Assembly: GCA_029204225.1 (NCBI GenBank)
Contig: CM055107.1
Location: 44,336,044-44,400,043 of the forward strand
DNA: 64,000 nucleotides
Source of the DNA: Diphasiastrum complanatum
Taxonomy: Eukaryota; Streptophyta; Lycopodiopsida; Lycopodiales; Lycopodiaceae
Direction: 5' to 3'
A program made the translations under genes and the position numbers. The notes under the pieces were generated by a model that worked only from the letters and a program-made list of their open reading frames with translations, ran no database searches and was not told the DNA's origin. The stretch's first letter is position 1; each line of letters begins with the position of its first letter. Shown one piece after another: positions 21,261-32,792 of the stretch.

Positions 21261-21720
21261 GATCTTGCACTTGACCATGAAAGTCATTGACTAAGACCTC
21301 TTTCCTACATCCATTATTTGAATGAAAACCAGCATCCACTTGGATAAGATCATCTACACAAGAAGATTCCTCAAAACATGTGAGAAAAGCAAAATGAGTC
21401 ACTTCCACTTGCCTACCCTTCTCATCATAAGTGAGCCTTGAAGGTGTTTGCCTTTGCCTTGATGTCCTCCTTAGATTCTGACTAGATGAAGTCCCTTCAT
21501 CATCAACATCCAAAGTACCATCCGTGTCATCAACATCCAGAATGTTAGATCCAACCAAAACATCACCACTTGAAGACACCTTTGGAATATTTTCCTCATA
21601 AAAAATGATATTTCTCCCAATGGACACTTTAGTAGATCTTGTAGGCTTTTCTCACCTCACTATAGACAAAAGATATACATTTTTTTGAATATGGATCATC
21701 CTTTGTCCTTGTGAAGAAAA
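21261..21720 (-). pseudogene. Copia integrase C-terminal fragment
   Basis: The translation at 21202-21627 gives the integrase C-terminus and linker (GRNIIFYEENIPKVSSSGDV, RRTSRQRQTPSRLTYDEKG, HFAFLTCFEESSCVDD). Upstream bases to about 21720 hold a decayed 'GYSEV.KAY' block. The catalytic core and the following RT are absent. It continues into the shared unknown segment. Confidence 0.75.
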
Positions 21721-21724
21721 ACCA

Positions 21725-22228
21725 GATCATTAAGATCCAATCAATCTCTAAGATCTTTGATTACTTAAGATAGCATATCTAGCACCATTGACAATGTAGA
21801 AATCTAGCTCAAACAATGCATAGAAGCCTTAAACTCTAATAAATGTTTCCAAAATCAGATACGAATGATAAAGTATTGTTGTTGTCTGTACAAACCAGTA
21901 AGCTACTATATTTCACACATGTGAATCCAAGAAACATCATACAACTACATTCTACACAAGATATCAATACAATAGTGCACCAATGAGTATGGAACCCCAA
22001 AAAAGATTTCATCTATAAGCATGAATAAGAGTAGAGAGAGAGAATCATCCTTTTTTCATGTGTGTACATCTATTTATAACAGGTACATGCCTCAATAATG
22101 ATCTTGGTCTCCCTCCATATCAAAAACCCTACTAAAAATATGCACTAGATTCAATAAACAAACTATTCAAATTTGAATCTTCCAAAATCGAGATCTAAAT
22201 AAATCAAACTAGTGGACAATTTCTCACA
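21725..22228 (-). repeat. Copia family A LTR, 3' copy
   Basis: It ends on the plus strand with TTCTCACA at 22228 (TGTGAGAAATTGTCCACTAG on the minus strand) and contains TTCACACATGTGAATC (21908-21923) and a TATA-like ATTTATAACAGG (about 22071-22082). RNase H of a minus-strand copia begins immediately to its right, so it is that element's 3' LTR. Left boundary approximate. Confidence 0.7.
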
Positions 22229-23765
22229 CTCCCTCTTCAACTAGTTTTAGCGTAGACTTTGAATATACACCAAGTGATGTTCTGTGCTTTGTAAACAAGT
22301 CTTTTCCAATTGCTTTGGTGAACATATCAGCCACACATTCTTTTGAAGAAACATGTTGCTCCACCCCCTTTGCCATAACTTGTTCTCTCACAAAATGATA
22401 TGCCACCTCAATATGCTTGTTCCTTGCATGAAAGATAGGATTGCGTGCCAATATTTGGGCTGAAATGTTGTCACAAAGATAATTGGACTCTCTAAAAAAT
22501 CCAGAAAGTGAAAATCACTCATCACTCTATTGATCCATAACATCTCCTTTGCACAAGATGTCAACGCTTTGTACTCGGCCTCACTAGTTGACAATGAGAT
22601 TGTAGCTTGTTTCTTTGACATCAAAGAGATAGATCCATCACCTATGAAAATAGCATGTGCACTTATGGACTTTCTATCCATTTGATCTCCATCAATGTCT
22701 GAATCTGAAAATGCAAACAAGTTAGGTGATGATCCCTCATACAATATGCCAAAATCTCGAGTTCCCATGATGTATCTCAAAACTCTTTTTCTTAGCTTCC
22801 AATGCTCCACACTAGGATCTTGAAAAAATTATATTAATCTACCAATACAATACCTTAGAGTTGGTCTTGTGATGGTTAGATAAATGAGTGAACCAACTAG
22901 CTTCATATAGAGAGTAACGTCCTCAAAGGAACTTTCATTACCTCTTATTGTGAGCTTTACATTTGACTCCATAGGTGTATCACAAGGCTTAGCATATACC
23001 ATATGCAATCTTTTTAGAATAGAGTTAGCATACTTTGCTTGAAAAATGAAAGTATATTGAGAATATCTACACACTTCTATTCCCAAGGTATAATGCAAAT
23101 GTTCAAGATCATGCACCTCGAACTCCTTCTTGAGTGCAATCTTGATTTCATCAATATCTAGATTGTTGCCTCCACTCAATATGATGTCATCCACATAAAT
23201 TAGCAAGATGGTAACATGATTTCCAGCAAATATAGAATATAGTGAATGATCATACTCACTCATAACAAAATTTTGAGAGAGTAGAAATGTGTTAAGCTTA
23301 GCATACCAACTCCTTGGAGCTTGCTTAAGACCATACAAGCTCTTTTGCAAATAACAAATATGATTTGGCTTTCCATGTGAGATGTAGCCCTCGGGTTGCT
23401 CCATGTATACTTCCTCCTCGAGATTACCATTCAAGAATGCATTAGTGATATCCAATTGCCATAGATCCCAACCAAATAGAGTAGCAAGAGATATGATGAC
23501 CCAATTGTTTACCATCTTTGCTACGGGTGCAAAGGTCTCATCATAGTCAATACCATGTTCTTGTGCATATCCCTTGGCCACCAACCTTGCTTTGTACTTG
23601 TTGATTGAATTATCTTGGTTTGTCTTCACCTTGAAGATCCACTTGCATTCAATGTCTCTCTTATCCTTTGGAAGTTCCACCAATCTCCATCTGTTGCTCT
23701 TCAAGAGCTTGATACTCAAGATCCATTTCTTGGATCCACTCTTCTTTGTTCCTTGATTCTTCTAC
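22229..23765 (-). pseudogene. Copia family A RT and RNase H, nearly complete
   Basis: This is among the best-preserved coding pieces of the window. 22829-23719 encodes 296 residues of RT: CKWIFKVKTNQDNSINKYKA, YDETFAPVAKMV, LDITNAFLNGNLEEEVYM, SLYGLKQAPRSWYAKLN, and the catalytic LLIYVDDIILSGG (about 23183-23212). 22388-22810 continues with the RT end and RNase H (LRKRVLRYIMGTRDFGILYE, KKQATISLSTSEAEYKAL). 22224-22451 gives the end (NPIFHARNKHIEVAYHFVRE, CVADMFTKAI). Frame breaks near 22820 and 22440 and a decayed RNase H middle inactivate it. Integrase C-terminus follows on the right after a small gap. Confidence 0.88.
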
Positions 23766-24205
23766 ACATGTAGGTTTACCAAAAGAGGTTAGGAAAGCAT
23801 ATCAACCAACAACTTGCTTACCTTTCTCATCATAAGTGAGCCTTGAAGGTGTTTGTGTTTCCCTTGATGTCCTCCTTGGCTTTTGACCTGTGACAAAGGC
23901 CCTTCATCAACATCATCCAAAGTACCATCATCCATCTCATCAACATCAAGATTGTTATATCCAACCACAACATCAACACTTGAAGAAACCTTTGGAATAT
24001 TTCCCTCATAAAAAATGACTTCTCTTCCAATGATCACTTTATTAGTAGAAGGAATGAAAACCTTGTAAGCTTTGCTTACCTCACTATATCCAACAAAAAT
24101 GCCTTTCTTTGAAGATGGATCCTCCTTTGTCAAATCATCAAAAGTTATGTTGATATAGCAAATAAGTAAACTATTTTTAGGCCTTATTGACATTAAGAAA
24201 TGCAT
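23766..24205 (-). pseudogene. Copia family A integrase C-terminus
   Basis: The translation contains NITFDDLTKEDPSSKKGIFV, GYSEVSKAYKVFIPSTNKV and GREVIFYEGNIPKVSSS: the integrase C-terminal block that precedes RT. It belongs with the RT at 22229-23765. The catalytic core, protease and gag are missing, because at 24206 the sequence jumps to an LTR piece. Confidence 0.8.
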
Positions 24206-24284
24206 CTCTAAGTTGAAATTTCACTTTGGTCTCCAAATTGCCAAAAAAAAATTAAACCAACTAAACTAGTTGACATTTTTCTCA
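24206..24284 (-). repeat. Copia LTR fragment
   Basis: The bases up to TTTTTCTCA at 24284 match the inner end of the family A LTR (minus strand TGAGAAAAATGTCAACTAG). About 35 bases of the matching polyprotein end follow. Only some 79 bases of LTR remain. Confidence 0.55.
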
Positions 24285-24599
24285 CTCTCTCTTCAACTAA
24301 ATTTACCACAAAATTTTGATTCATATTAAGAATGATCTCCATAATAAGAATAGACCTAGAGAAAAGTGTCCACATTGGATACTTCACTATCTTACATCAA
24401 TTTTACATATCAAGATGAAAAACAACATAGAATGTAACATAAAGTCATAATAAATGAATTCTTCTATGCTTTCACCTTTGATATCTTTGGAAAATAAATC
24501 AACCAAGCAATGAATGTGATCGATAACCATTTGCTTGCATGTATCATCCATCTACCTCCTTCCTCGATATTTATCCACCAAGAAAATCAATGAATGAAC
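24285..24599. other. Unassigned stretch after the LTR fragment
   Basis: The first 35 bases resemble the copia end at 22229. The remainder shows no recognised coding block. Confidence 0.4.
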
Positions 24600-25020
24600 C
24601 TCCATCATCCATCTTGGCACAAGATATCATCGTCACTTGATGACTTGACCATGAATGAGTGAGATAATGAGCCTCCCATAGCGTCATTTCCATCAGCAAA
24701 ACCAACCAAGAAGGCTAGTACAGCTCCATCATCAAAATGCTATAAAACAATGTAACTAGTTTCACCATATCTTGACAATTTGCACACATTCACATGAAAT
24801 TGCTCAAACATGAGATAGAACAAGTAAAGTATACATGAAAAACACTTCCTTGATGCTCCTTTTACCTTATTGACTCTTCAATAACCTACAAAAATGTATC
24901 CAAAGTATCTTTTCCACTTGACTTCCCTTGGATGCTCTTGACTAGTTCCAAATTGCGACTTTTTCTTTTGTATTGTTGAAGCCATTTAAGATCAGCCTCT
25001 TGATCTTCCACTTGACCACC
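24600..25020 (-). other. Unknown segment, second copy
   Basis: Homologous to 20866-21260 along its length ('CTTGATGACTTG.CCATGAATGAGTGA', 'CACCATATCTTGACAATTTG', 'CACATTCACATGAAATTGCT'). On the minus strand it reads partly as 'FHVNVCKLSRYGETSYIVL' and 'GAVLAFLVGFADGNDA'. Both copies follow the same copia integrase block, so it was probably carried by one element before copying. Confidence 0.55.
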
Positions 25021-25560
25021 AAAGCATCATCTACACAAGAGTTTCACCAAAACATGTGAGTAAAGCAAAGTTTGTACCTTCAACTTGCTTGCTACCCTTC
25101 TCATCATATTTAAGCCTAGATGGATTTTTCCTTTTCCTTGAGGATCTTCTTAGAACTTGACTTGGAGAAGCATCTCCACCACATCACCATCCAAAGAACC
25201 ATCTTCATCACCATAAAAAATGTTAGATTGATCAACATCAACAACATCAAACTTATCCACATTCTCCTCTTCAAAGACAACATCCTTAGAAATGTGAACT
25301 TTCTTTCACTTAGGAATGTAAACGCTATAAGCTTTTCTTACTTAACTATATCCGACAAAGATTTCCTTCAATAATTCAAAATATGAGTTGACATAGCAAG
25401 CACTACCAAAGATTATCAAATGTTCCAACCTTGGCTTCTTACCACAAAGAACTTAAAATGGACTCTTACCATCCAAGTCTTCATTTGATTAGCTATTGCA
25501 AACAAACTTAGTACACATCAAAGCTTAACCCCTCTTCAAATTGCCATTTTGCTCTTTTCT
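25021..25560 (-). pseudogene. Copia integrase C-terminal fragment, very decayed
   Basis: The minus strand keeps 'SRKRKNPSRLKYDEKGSKQ' and 'GTNFALLTCFGETL' (about 25030-25130), and further right the relics of the 'GYSEV.KAY' and 'GRTPFEML.K' integrase blocks with many stops (25130-25540). It is the same family as 21261-21720 but older. 25560-25770 shows nothing recognisable. Confidence 0.6.
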
Positions 25561-25770
25561 TCACTTTTTCCAGCCTTGCAAAAGTCATTTCAAGGGTATT
25601 AAGTATCAATTTAGCCATTAAACCCATGTGCCTATTGAAAACCCTTTTTGAAGTCAACAAGCCTATTTGCTTTTAGGCCCATGGGAGTTAGATAATGGCC
25701 TTCTTAAAGTGCCAATCACCTTGAATCCCTCATTATTGCCCTTTTTTTCTTTGGTTAGCCATAAAGGACT

Positions 25771-26043
25771 TAGAATTTGCTTTGCATAGGAACACAGATC
25801 ATACTACACAGTAATACAAACATAAAACACTCTCCACAACAAGCTCACATAGCAACTGTATTTCTCAAAATGAAATTACACTGTACATATAGTTGTTCAC
25901 TCATGCAACCCATACATTACCCAGGTTGCCATTGGCGGGACGCGTGTCCCGTCGACTTGCCTCACGGTGAGGCCAACTGATCCTTATCAACTGATAGGAC
26001 CCATAGTACAATAGCATAGTGATCCTACTTTAATTCTAACTCT
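25771..26043 (-). repeat. Copia-3 LTR, minus copy
   Basis: About 273 bases that match the plus-strand LTR at 38976-39251 in reverse complement. Shared marks are the GGGACGCGTGTCCC palindrome (about 25936-25949; GGGACACGCGTCCC in the other copy) and the 'GGAACACAGATCAT' block near the left end. A copia RNase H end follows on the right, so this is a 3' LTR. Confidence 0.8.
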
Positions 26044-26757
26044 CTCCCTTAAAGTAGAGTCTACTTTTTATACAGTCATATACATAGCTTTAAATTCAAC
26101 AAACTTTAAGTACAGAAAGCTTTGATTTAAACTTATCAAAATTTTCTCCAACAAGTGGCTTAGTGAAAATATCAGCTAGTTGTTCTTCTGGACTACAATG
26201 AACAACATGAATTTCATGACTCAGCAGCCTCTCACGTATAAAGTGATATTGAATCTCAATGTGTTTGGTTCTCGCATAAAACACTAGATTCTTTGCTAGC
26301 TAAATGCCACTCTGATTGTCCCTATATAATGTTGTGAGATTTTTCTGCTTCATGCCAACTTCGTCCAAGATTTGTCTCAACCATATAGCTTCATGTGCTA
26401 CACTACACATTGCCTTATACTTTGCTTCTGTGGTGGAAAGAGCAATTGTACTTAGCTTCTTACTAGACCAGGAAAAGGAACTACCACAAAACTAGAATAC
26501 ATATCCTGTGGTGGATCTATGATCATCATAGTCACCTCCCCAATCCGCATCCACATAGCCACACAACTCAGATAACCCGTCATGCCTCCTGTAAATCAAG
26601 CCATAATCTGAAGTGCCTTTCACATAACGCAAAATGCGTTTAGCTGCCTTTCAATGCGTTTCCGTAGGTGCTGCCATAAACTGACTTACAATGCCAACAA
26701 CATAGCATATATTTGGTCTAGTCATGGTAAGGTAAATCAAGCTCCCTATTGACGATG
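26044..26757 (-). pseudogene. Copia-3 RNase H and RT end
   Basis: 26096-26284 encodes the polyprotein end (ARTKHIEIQYHFIRERLLS, SPEEQLADIFTKPLVGENF). 26290-26757 keeps RNase H and RT-tail blocks with frameshifts (minus-strand relics of 'LCGYVDADWGGD', 'YVKGTSDYGLIYRRH' and 'LTMTRPNICYVVG'). At about 26757 it stops and gypsy gag in the opposite orientation begins. Same family as 38976-43345. Confidence 0.8.
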
Positions 26758-27765
26758 ATTTCGGTCAAAGTTATCTAATAGTCCGTCATCCTCCCGCCTC
26801 AGTTGTTCAACCTTAACTGCTTCCAACAGTTCAAACGATCTGCTATTTGAACAAATGACCAAAGTTCACCAACAACATATGGAGAAGTTAATAGCCCAAT
26901 TTGATAAAAATTGAAGGCTTTGTAGAGTGTTGTAGCCACAACTTCCAATCCAGCTAATCAAAACCAGCTATAATATCCACGGAGAGAAAACGTATGGTGC
27001 CCAGTTTGTGCACATAACCATACAACCAACGAGTGTCCAGTCTTGAAGAAAAATCTCAAACTAACACAACGGTATAGCCACCTATGCAACATATCATCAG
27101 ACAAAATGACGTTCTGTCCATTAAATTCTTGGATCATTCATCAAAAGAGGGCCCAATTCAAGACCTTGTATCCATATCAGCAAGTGGCACCAAATGTGAC
27201 ACCGCAGTTTGGAGCTCCCCAAAATCAACGCATGGCTTTACCTACACCACTCGAGCCAACTAACAACCAAGTGGCTCAAGTAAACTTGATAGCAACATAA
27301 CCTGAAGCTTGACCCCAACCTGAATAGCAGTAATGGTATGGATTGGACAAGCCTTATGTGGATCCGACCATAAACGAATATTATGCAACCTATGTTGCCC
27401 AACTTCAGCGTCAAGGTGCAAGAATGTATGGCTGCTACGGATGCGGAGAAGAGCATCAAATTGCTGAATGTCCTCACAAGGGCATGTATACACTCTTTTG
27501 TCGAGAATGTGGATATGGGCATTGCTACAACAATTGTCTCTTAAGATCTGGAGCAAGTGAACCTTTGAATCTGATCATAATGCCGACTACAGTAGCTCCA
27601 AGGAGAGTGCCACAATAGTCATCAATTCCACATGTTCCAGTGCTCGCCGTCACACGAGCTCAAAAACACAAAGAAGTGGCACCGTTAGCACCATCCTTTG
27701 TATCAATGGAAGATGATCGATCCAAAGAAAGATCCCAAGATAATGCTTGTTGATGTTGATCCTTG
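26758..27765 (+). pseudogene. Ty3/gypsy gag, two-knuckle family, copy 1
   Basis: A decayed gag homologous to 46325-47100. It contains 'NDLLFEQMTKVHQQHMEKLI' (about 26838-26897), 'WYGLDKPYVDPTINEYYATY' (about 27332-27391) and two zinc knuckles, CYGCGEEHQIAEC and CRECGYGHCYNNC (27433-27540), both spaced C-x2-C-x3-H-x4-C rather than the usual x4 before His. The tail has 'VLAVTRAQKHKEVAP' and ends near 27765. Stops and frame changes are frequent before 27343. Gag coats the RNA genome in the particle; here it is dead. Confidence 0.72.
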
Positions 27766-27829
27766 TAGATAGGTGCACCCGCTAGCAATGACATTGTTGA
27801 AGCTAATAACAAGGTCACAAAATTTCTTT

Positions 27830-28440
27830 TTTTTTTACATTTTCAAAAATTTGTAACTTCCTCAATACTTAATGAAATAAGAAAAGAATTATATCTTCAA
27901 AAAGCCCTTTCAATACTCTACACATCTAGTTATTCAAATGGAATTATAAAGAACAGAAGGTAGGGCAAAAAAGGAATCAAACAGGGCAAAAAAAAGAGTA
28001 CAAGAATCTGGAAGTTTTTGGTTTTTGAGAAGTTTACAAAATTTTGTTACTAATTTCAAAAATTTGTAACTTGCTCAATACTGAACGGAATTCCAAAAAA
28101 AAATATAAATGAAAAAAAATCCCTTTCAATGCTCTACAATCCCACCTATTCAGATTGAATTACAGAGAACATAAAATAGGGCGGAATTTGACTATGAAAG
28201 AAAGCCCTTTCAATACTCTACACATCCAGTTATTCAAATGGAATTATAGAGAATAGAAGGTAGTGCAAAAAATGAATCAAACAGGGCAAAAAAAAGTACA
28301 AGAATATGGAAGTTTCTGGTTTTTGAGAAGTTTACAAAATTTTGTTGCCAATTTAAAAAATTTGTAACTTGCTCAATACTGAATGGAAGTAAACAAAAAT
28401 TAGATGGAAAGAAAGCCCGCTCAATTATAGCGAGTAGAAA
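27830..28440. repeat. Degenerate tandem repeat, about 300-bp period
   Basis: The block 'AGCCCTTTCAATACTCTACA' occurs at 27903 and 28203, with a partial copy at 28120. The block 'TTTGTAACTTGCTCAATACT' occurs at about 27850, 28066 and 28362. The array lies between gypsy gag and gypsy protease pieces. Confidence 0.75.
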
Positions 28441-28529
28441 ATAGAGTGGATATTGAATAAAAAAGAAACAAAAAATTAAAAAACAAAAAATACAGTCAGC
28501 ACTCATTTTTTAAACGTTTTTGGACATAA

Positions 28530-29085
28530 CTCTCACAAATCACATCCATAATGCATAGCTAACCCTAGCATGCCAAGACCAAGATGCCTAAATGCAAGCT
28601 AACCATTAACACTACGATCCACCAACACTACTTCAATGAAGGAAAAACTTACTTTTCTCTCTCTCTCACAAAAAGTCTAATAAAGATAAATCCCAACAAC
28701 TAACAAATCCAACAATTGATAAATCCAAAGAAAGCATGAGAGATGGAGTAAAGAAGAAGAGCAAGGACATTCCACATCCACTTCACAAGGGAACCAATCA
28801 ACTTGTATTGAAGAAAAGATGGAACATGTGTAGGAACTCGAGTTGGTCCCTTTTTATAGTAGAGAGGAGGACCCTGGCCTCTGAATCCTATTGGTCCATT
28901 TCTGCCTCCCTAATTAATCAAATTTAAAAAAGAGTGGGAACCATCCAAATTGGAGGGAAACCCAACTTTATTCACTAACTTGACATTTAGGCTCTGCGAC
29001 ATTAAAAGTCCCGCAAAAAGGCCTAAAGTCCTTTTATTGACTTTCTAATTAATCAAATCTCTATGTGATTATCGGGTTGGACTTA
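28530..29085 (-). repeat. LTR-like block
   Basis: It has a CT-rich tract and TCTCACAAAAAG block shared with 17640-17770. On the minus strand there is a TATA-like CTACTATAAAAAGGG (near 28847-28861). LTR ends and a primer site were not found, so the call rests on similarity and the promoter-like layout. Confidence 0.35.
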
Positions 29086-29452
29086 CACACGTAGGGTGCC
29101 AAATCCCTCTCACTTATTAACTAGGGTTAGAGTTGCTTTGGGATCTGCAAACCCTCCAACAGTCCAGTTCGTAATCACCTTTGTGGTGATGGATATTCTA
29201 GAGACACCTTCGGCTTATTGGGTATTACTAGGAAGGGCCTTGGTTGAGGGTCACACAAGTGATTCACAACTGAAAAACCGGAAAACTCACCTTTGAAAAC
29301 ATGGAGCAAGCAATAAAGGTAGATCCAACCACATGGGTAGTGAAACCTATTACTCCAAAGGATGATGATGACTCCTCCACTACAGATTATGGTATTGACC
29401 ACCCTAGACCAGTCAAGGGTGGACATTATGATTCACAATCAAATATAGTAAA
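29086..29452 (+). pseudogene. Ty3/gypsy protease region fragment
   Basis: The translation around 29160-29245 is 'VQFVITFVVMDILETPSAYW' then 'VLLGRALVE', the C-terminal half of a retropepsin (usual form VMD-x-x-x-YxVLLGRP). After a frame change it continues 'KLTFENMEQAIKVDPTTWVV' and 'DDDDSSTTDYGIDHPRPVKG' (29283-29424). It probably belongs with the gag at 26758-27765; the active-site end is missing. Confidence 0.6.
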
Positions 29453-29990
29453 TGTGAAAATTGTCAACTAGTCAAATTGTTTTTTGGCATTTTGGAGGCC
29501 AACTTGAAATCTCAACCTAGAGATGGTTTTATAAATGTCAATGAAGGCCTAAATAGTGATTTTACTATTTTTGACAATTATCTAAGTGGATGAGGTCGAG
29601 TTTGGACCCATTTTTAATAATGGTACATTGCATTTGGACCACAATTTATAGGTTTTTGGTTAAGTACCTAGAAGCAGCCATTTTAAGACATAGTGGGGGC
29701 ATGGGCCAAATGACATTATGGCTATTATAAATAGATGTACCAACATGGAGAACTATCTTTGGTTCTCTTATTGCACATGGAGAGTTCATCTTTGCTGATT
29801 CTATGTCCATCTCATGTCATTTTCTCATGTATCTTGAGTTTCTATGTTAATTTTCTTGTTGATCTCGATTCCGCACGTGTGACAGACGGTAGGATGCTGT
29901 TGTTGTAGGAACAAGTGTTGGATTTGTATCCTTTCCATCTCTATTTTTTGCTAATCTAGATCCATTCATTAAGTTGTTGTAATATTTGTA
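29453..29990 (+). repeat. Copia solo LTR (family A-like), plus strand
   Basis: It starts TGTGAAAATTGTCAACTAG, matching the family A LTR start. It has a TATA-like GGCTATTATAAATAGATG (about 29718-29735), then CCGCACGTGTGACAG (29873-29887) and 'GCTGTTGTTGTAGG'. No primer site or copia coding follows directly, so it is a solo LTR or truncated. The right end is uncertain. Confidence 0.6.
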
Positions 29991-30626
29991 CAATCACATA
30001 CTCTGCAGAAATATGCTTGTCTCTTGATAGTCTGCAGAAATAAAAAGGAATCAGTGACAGTGTTACCCGATAGTTCGGCCATCTCTTCTTTGTTGACCAC
30101 CTTCCCTAATTCGGCTTTCATTGATTGTTTGGCCATACTGATTGGTCGGTCATCCTAGACCATCTTGGGTTATTCTCTTATTCGGCCTTCCTTGAACAAT
30201 CGGCCGCAACTTGACTATCGACGAATCAACAAGTACACACATCACAACCGAAAAAAATCAAATATTGTCCGATGGCCACTGCCAATAGCACGTAGTGCCG
30301 TAACTTGATTGTAAACTATAGATTAACCATTCTTTTAATTTGTTAGCCATGTGTATATATCCATCAACTTATCAGTTGCTCGGTTAGCTGAATCATCTAA
30401 TTCATCGTGATCAATCGGTTGTTCAGAGTGCAATTGTATTGCTCTTTCTCTCTGTTATCACAGAGTATTGTCTCAAAAAGAACGTGCATTCAGACTATAT
30501 TTTTTACATGACTAATCTATCAGAGTTCGAGTAATATAGGTTGTGTATGCTGAATGTTTATTTCATTTTTTTGTCAAATAGATTCATGCTTATAGATAAA
30601 CTTACTCATAGATTAAATCGCTTCAT
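29991..30626 (+). repeat. Probable LTR or leader of the next copia
   Basis: It precedes a plus-strand copia gag and has a TATA-like GTGTATATATCC (about 30350-30361) and promoter-like spacing. No matching partner LTR or exact primer site was found, so its ends cannot be set. 'TCTGCAGAAATA' here returns at about 31715. Confidence 0.35.
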
Positions 30627-31515
30627 ATGACTGATAGCAGCGCTCAATCTGTCGCTCTAATAATCGCATCTGACACTATAATGACCTTATTGACCAGTTT
30701 GCCATCCACTTATGAAAAGTGGGTGATGATGTTAACCACAGATATAACATTGTCCAGAGTCTTAATCATGTTGCTGCAGGAGGAAACAAGAAGGAATGGA
30801 GCATCATCATCCTCCATCAATGACTTACAAGCATTATTCTCAAAAAATCAACCACTTGTTCAAAACAAGAAGAGGCTATTCTGTAGATACTGCAAGAGGA
30901 TGAATCACAAAATCCATGACTGTAGAATCTTGAAGTTCAACAATGACAAGAAGAAGCAGCTAGACCAACAAGTCCATGCAGCCAATGCAAAATAGAAGAA
31001 CAAAGATTTATAAGATGATGAGTAGGAAGTCTTCATGGTGAGCCATTGCCACGTCGAACAATTGGAGGAATGGTTTCTTGATTTTGGAGCAATGCAATAC
31101 ATGACAAGCCATCAAGAATGGTTCATCGATTATTGGACCTACAATACCAAAAGATTCGTTCACCTTGGAGATAACAGCTCCCATAGAATTGAAGGTGAAG
31201 GTACTGCTAGAATGAATTTTCAGAATGGAGTGTCAAAACTTTTACCAAATGTATTGTGTGTCCCAAATCTGGAGACAAATCTATTGTCAGTCAGTCAAAT
31301 CACAGATCTAGGACATAGGGTAGAGTTTTAGACAGACTCATGTCAAATTTTTGATAAAAACATGAGAGTTCTTGCACTCGAAAAGTGGCAAGGATATCTC
31401 TATAGGCTTATTCATTGTAATATTGTGACTGATCGTGCTTTAAGTAGTTCAACATCTATCAATAAAGAATTTATTTGGCTTTATAGGCTTGGTCACTTTA
31501 ATTATATATCGATAG
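30627..31515 (+). pseudogene. Copia-4 gag-protease remnant
   Basis: 30627-30995 is the C-terminal part of Gag (MTLLTSLPSTYEKWVMMLTT, LQEETRRNG) with a proper zinc knuckle CRYCKRMNHKIHDC. 31035-31331 is protease: the active-site box reads WFLDFGAMQYMTSHQEWF, with D-F-G where D-S-G is expected, then LPNVLCVPNLETNLLSVSQI. 31370-31510 is the pre-integrase block (WLYRLGHFN). Frame breaks fall at 30995 and 31331. It is related to the better copy at 32793. The early gag is missing. Confidence 0.75.
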
Positions 31516-31974
31516 GTAACAGTCTAAGCGTTTTTTAGCTCTTCACACAGACTATCAAATTGTCAACACTTCTGTCTGCCAAAGTTGTATTTTTTTCAAA
31601 AAATGCGAACTGAGAGAATTCCCAAAGGTCATCTATTTTCATGAGTTAAACTATTTTAAAGACTTGTATTTAGAACAAGTTTGCAGAAATACACTACTTT
31701 TTCAATAGTCTGTAGAAATATACTATGTTTTCAACAGCTTCGGCTTTTTCACATTTCCCCGAAATGCAACACTTGCATAGTTCAAAAGCTTAACTGTTTT
31801 TAAGACACCTTCGGGTCTTTGCGAAAAATGCGAAGAGAGAGAAAATTCTCGAAGGTCATCTATTTTCATGCGTTAAGCTATTTTAAAGACATCACCGTCT
31901 TTTTTGAGGGCACCTTCGGCTTCTTGCGAAAAATGCCAAGATAGAGAAAAATCCTGAAGGTCGTCTAAAATAAA
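31516..31974 (+). repeat. Decayed pre-integrase end and local repeats
   Basis: The first 110 bases keep a zinc-binding relic of integrase ('VCQSCIFFKKCELREFPK'). The block 'AAGGTCATCTATTTTCATG.GTTAA.CTATTTTAAAGAC' then occurs at about 31625 and 31850, with a partial third copy near 31950, so the fragment was amplified locally. Confidence 0.6.
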
Positions 31975-32740
31975 TGAAGAACGTTCCAGTGACATCCTCG
32001 TCCACGTCAACGATGCTGAATTATTGACTATAAGTACTGTGTACAGTTGTCACAGAAGCCATATACTTCCAAGTACAATGGCTTTCCTAATTAGGTGACA
32101 AGCATTCAATGTAATTAATACACGGATGAAGTCTATAAATAGATCATCCAAGCACATATTACGGGTTGCTCCATCCATGAGACACATTTTTGAGCCTCCC
32201 AATCACGCCGTCATTTTTTGTTGTAATTGCTATTTGTATTGTGCTTCTGTGTAATATAGTAGCAGCTTGTTTTTATCTGTGTACAATGTAGATGAATGCA
32301 TGTTGTGATTGAATGCACTTTTAATGTTGTTTGATCATGCTTGTTTACTCACTCTGATCAAAACACGGACGTCTAAGACTCCTCAGTTTCTGATCAGACG
32401 ATGGTCGTCTTTGACACCTGAGAAACTCGCAATATCATACTGCTCTTCCATTTATTTCAGAACTACACTTCACGTTGAATCTGATTTCAGTAGTATCACA
32501 TACAAACATCTCTAATCTCTTTGGTGGACTGTACTCTTGTTTCAGAGTATGAATTAATTTTAATATCCTGTTGGGCAATTAGGACACTTAAAGATGTGAT
32601 TACATTTAGCATAAGCTGTCTATTAGACTGTTTTGCATTTAGTAGCTGATTACAACAGGAGAGCTCTTTCGCAATATTCCTGCTCTCTTCTCCGTTTGCG
32701 ATCTTCTATCTCCCTTGCCCCATCAGATTGGTATCAGAAC
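31975..32740 (+). repeat. Copia-4 LTR and primer-binding site
   Basis: It has a TATA box (AGTCTATAAATAGATC, about 32130-32145), poly-T-rich U5 and an end near 'CTTGCCCCA' (32722). The primer site TGGTATCAGAAC follows at 32729-32740, a Met-tRNA type. The Gag start is 53 bases downstream. Left boundary approximate. Confidence 0.7.
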
Positions 32741-32792
32741 GTAGCTCAAATAAACCGAGAGATTACGTTTGTTCTATTTGTATATTGTTATC

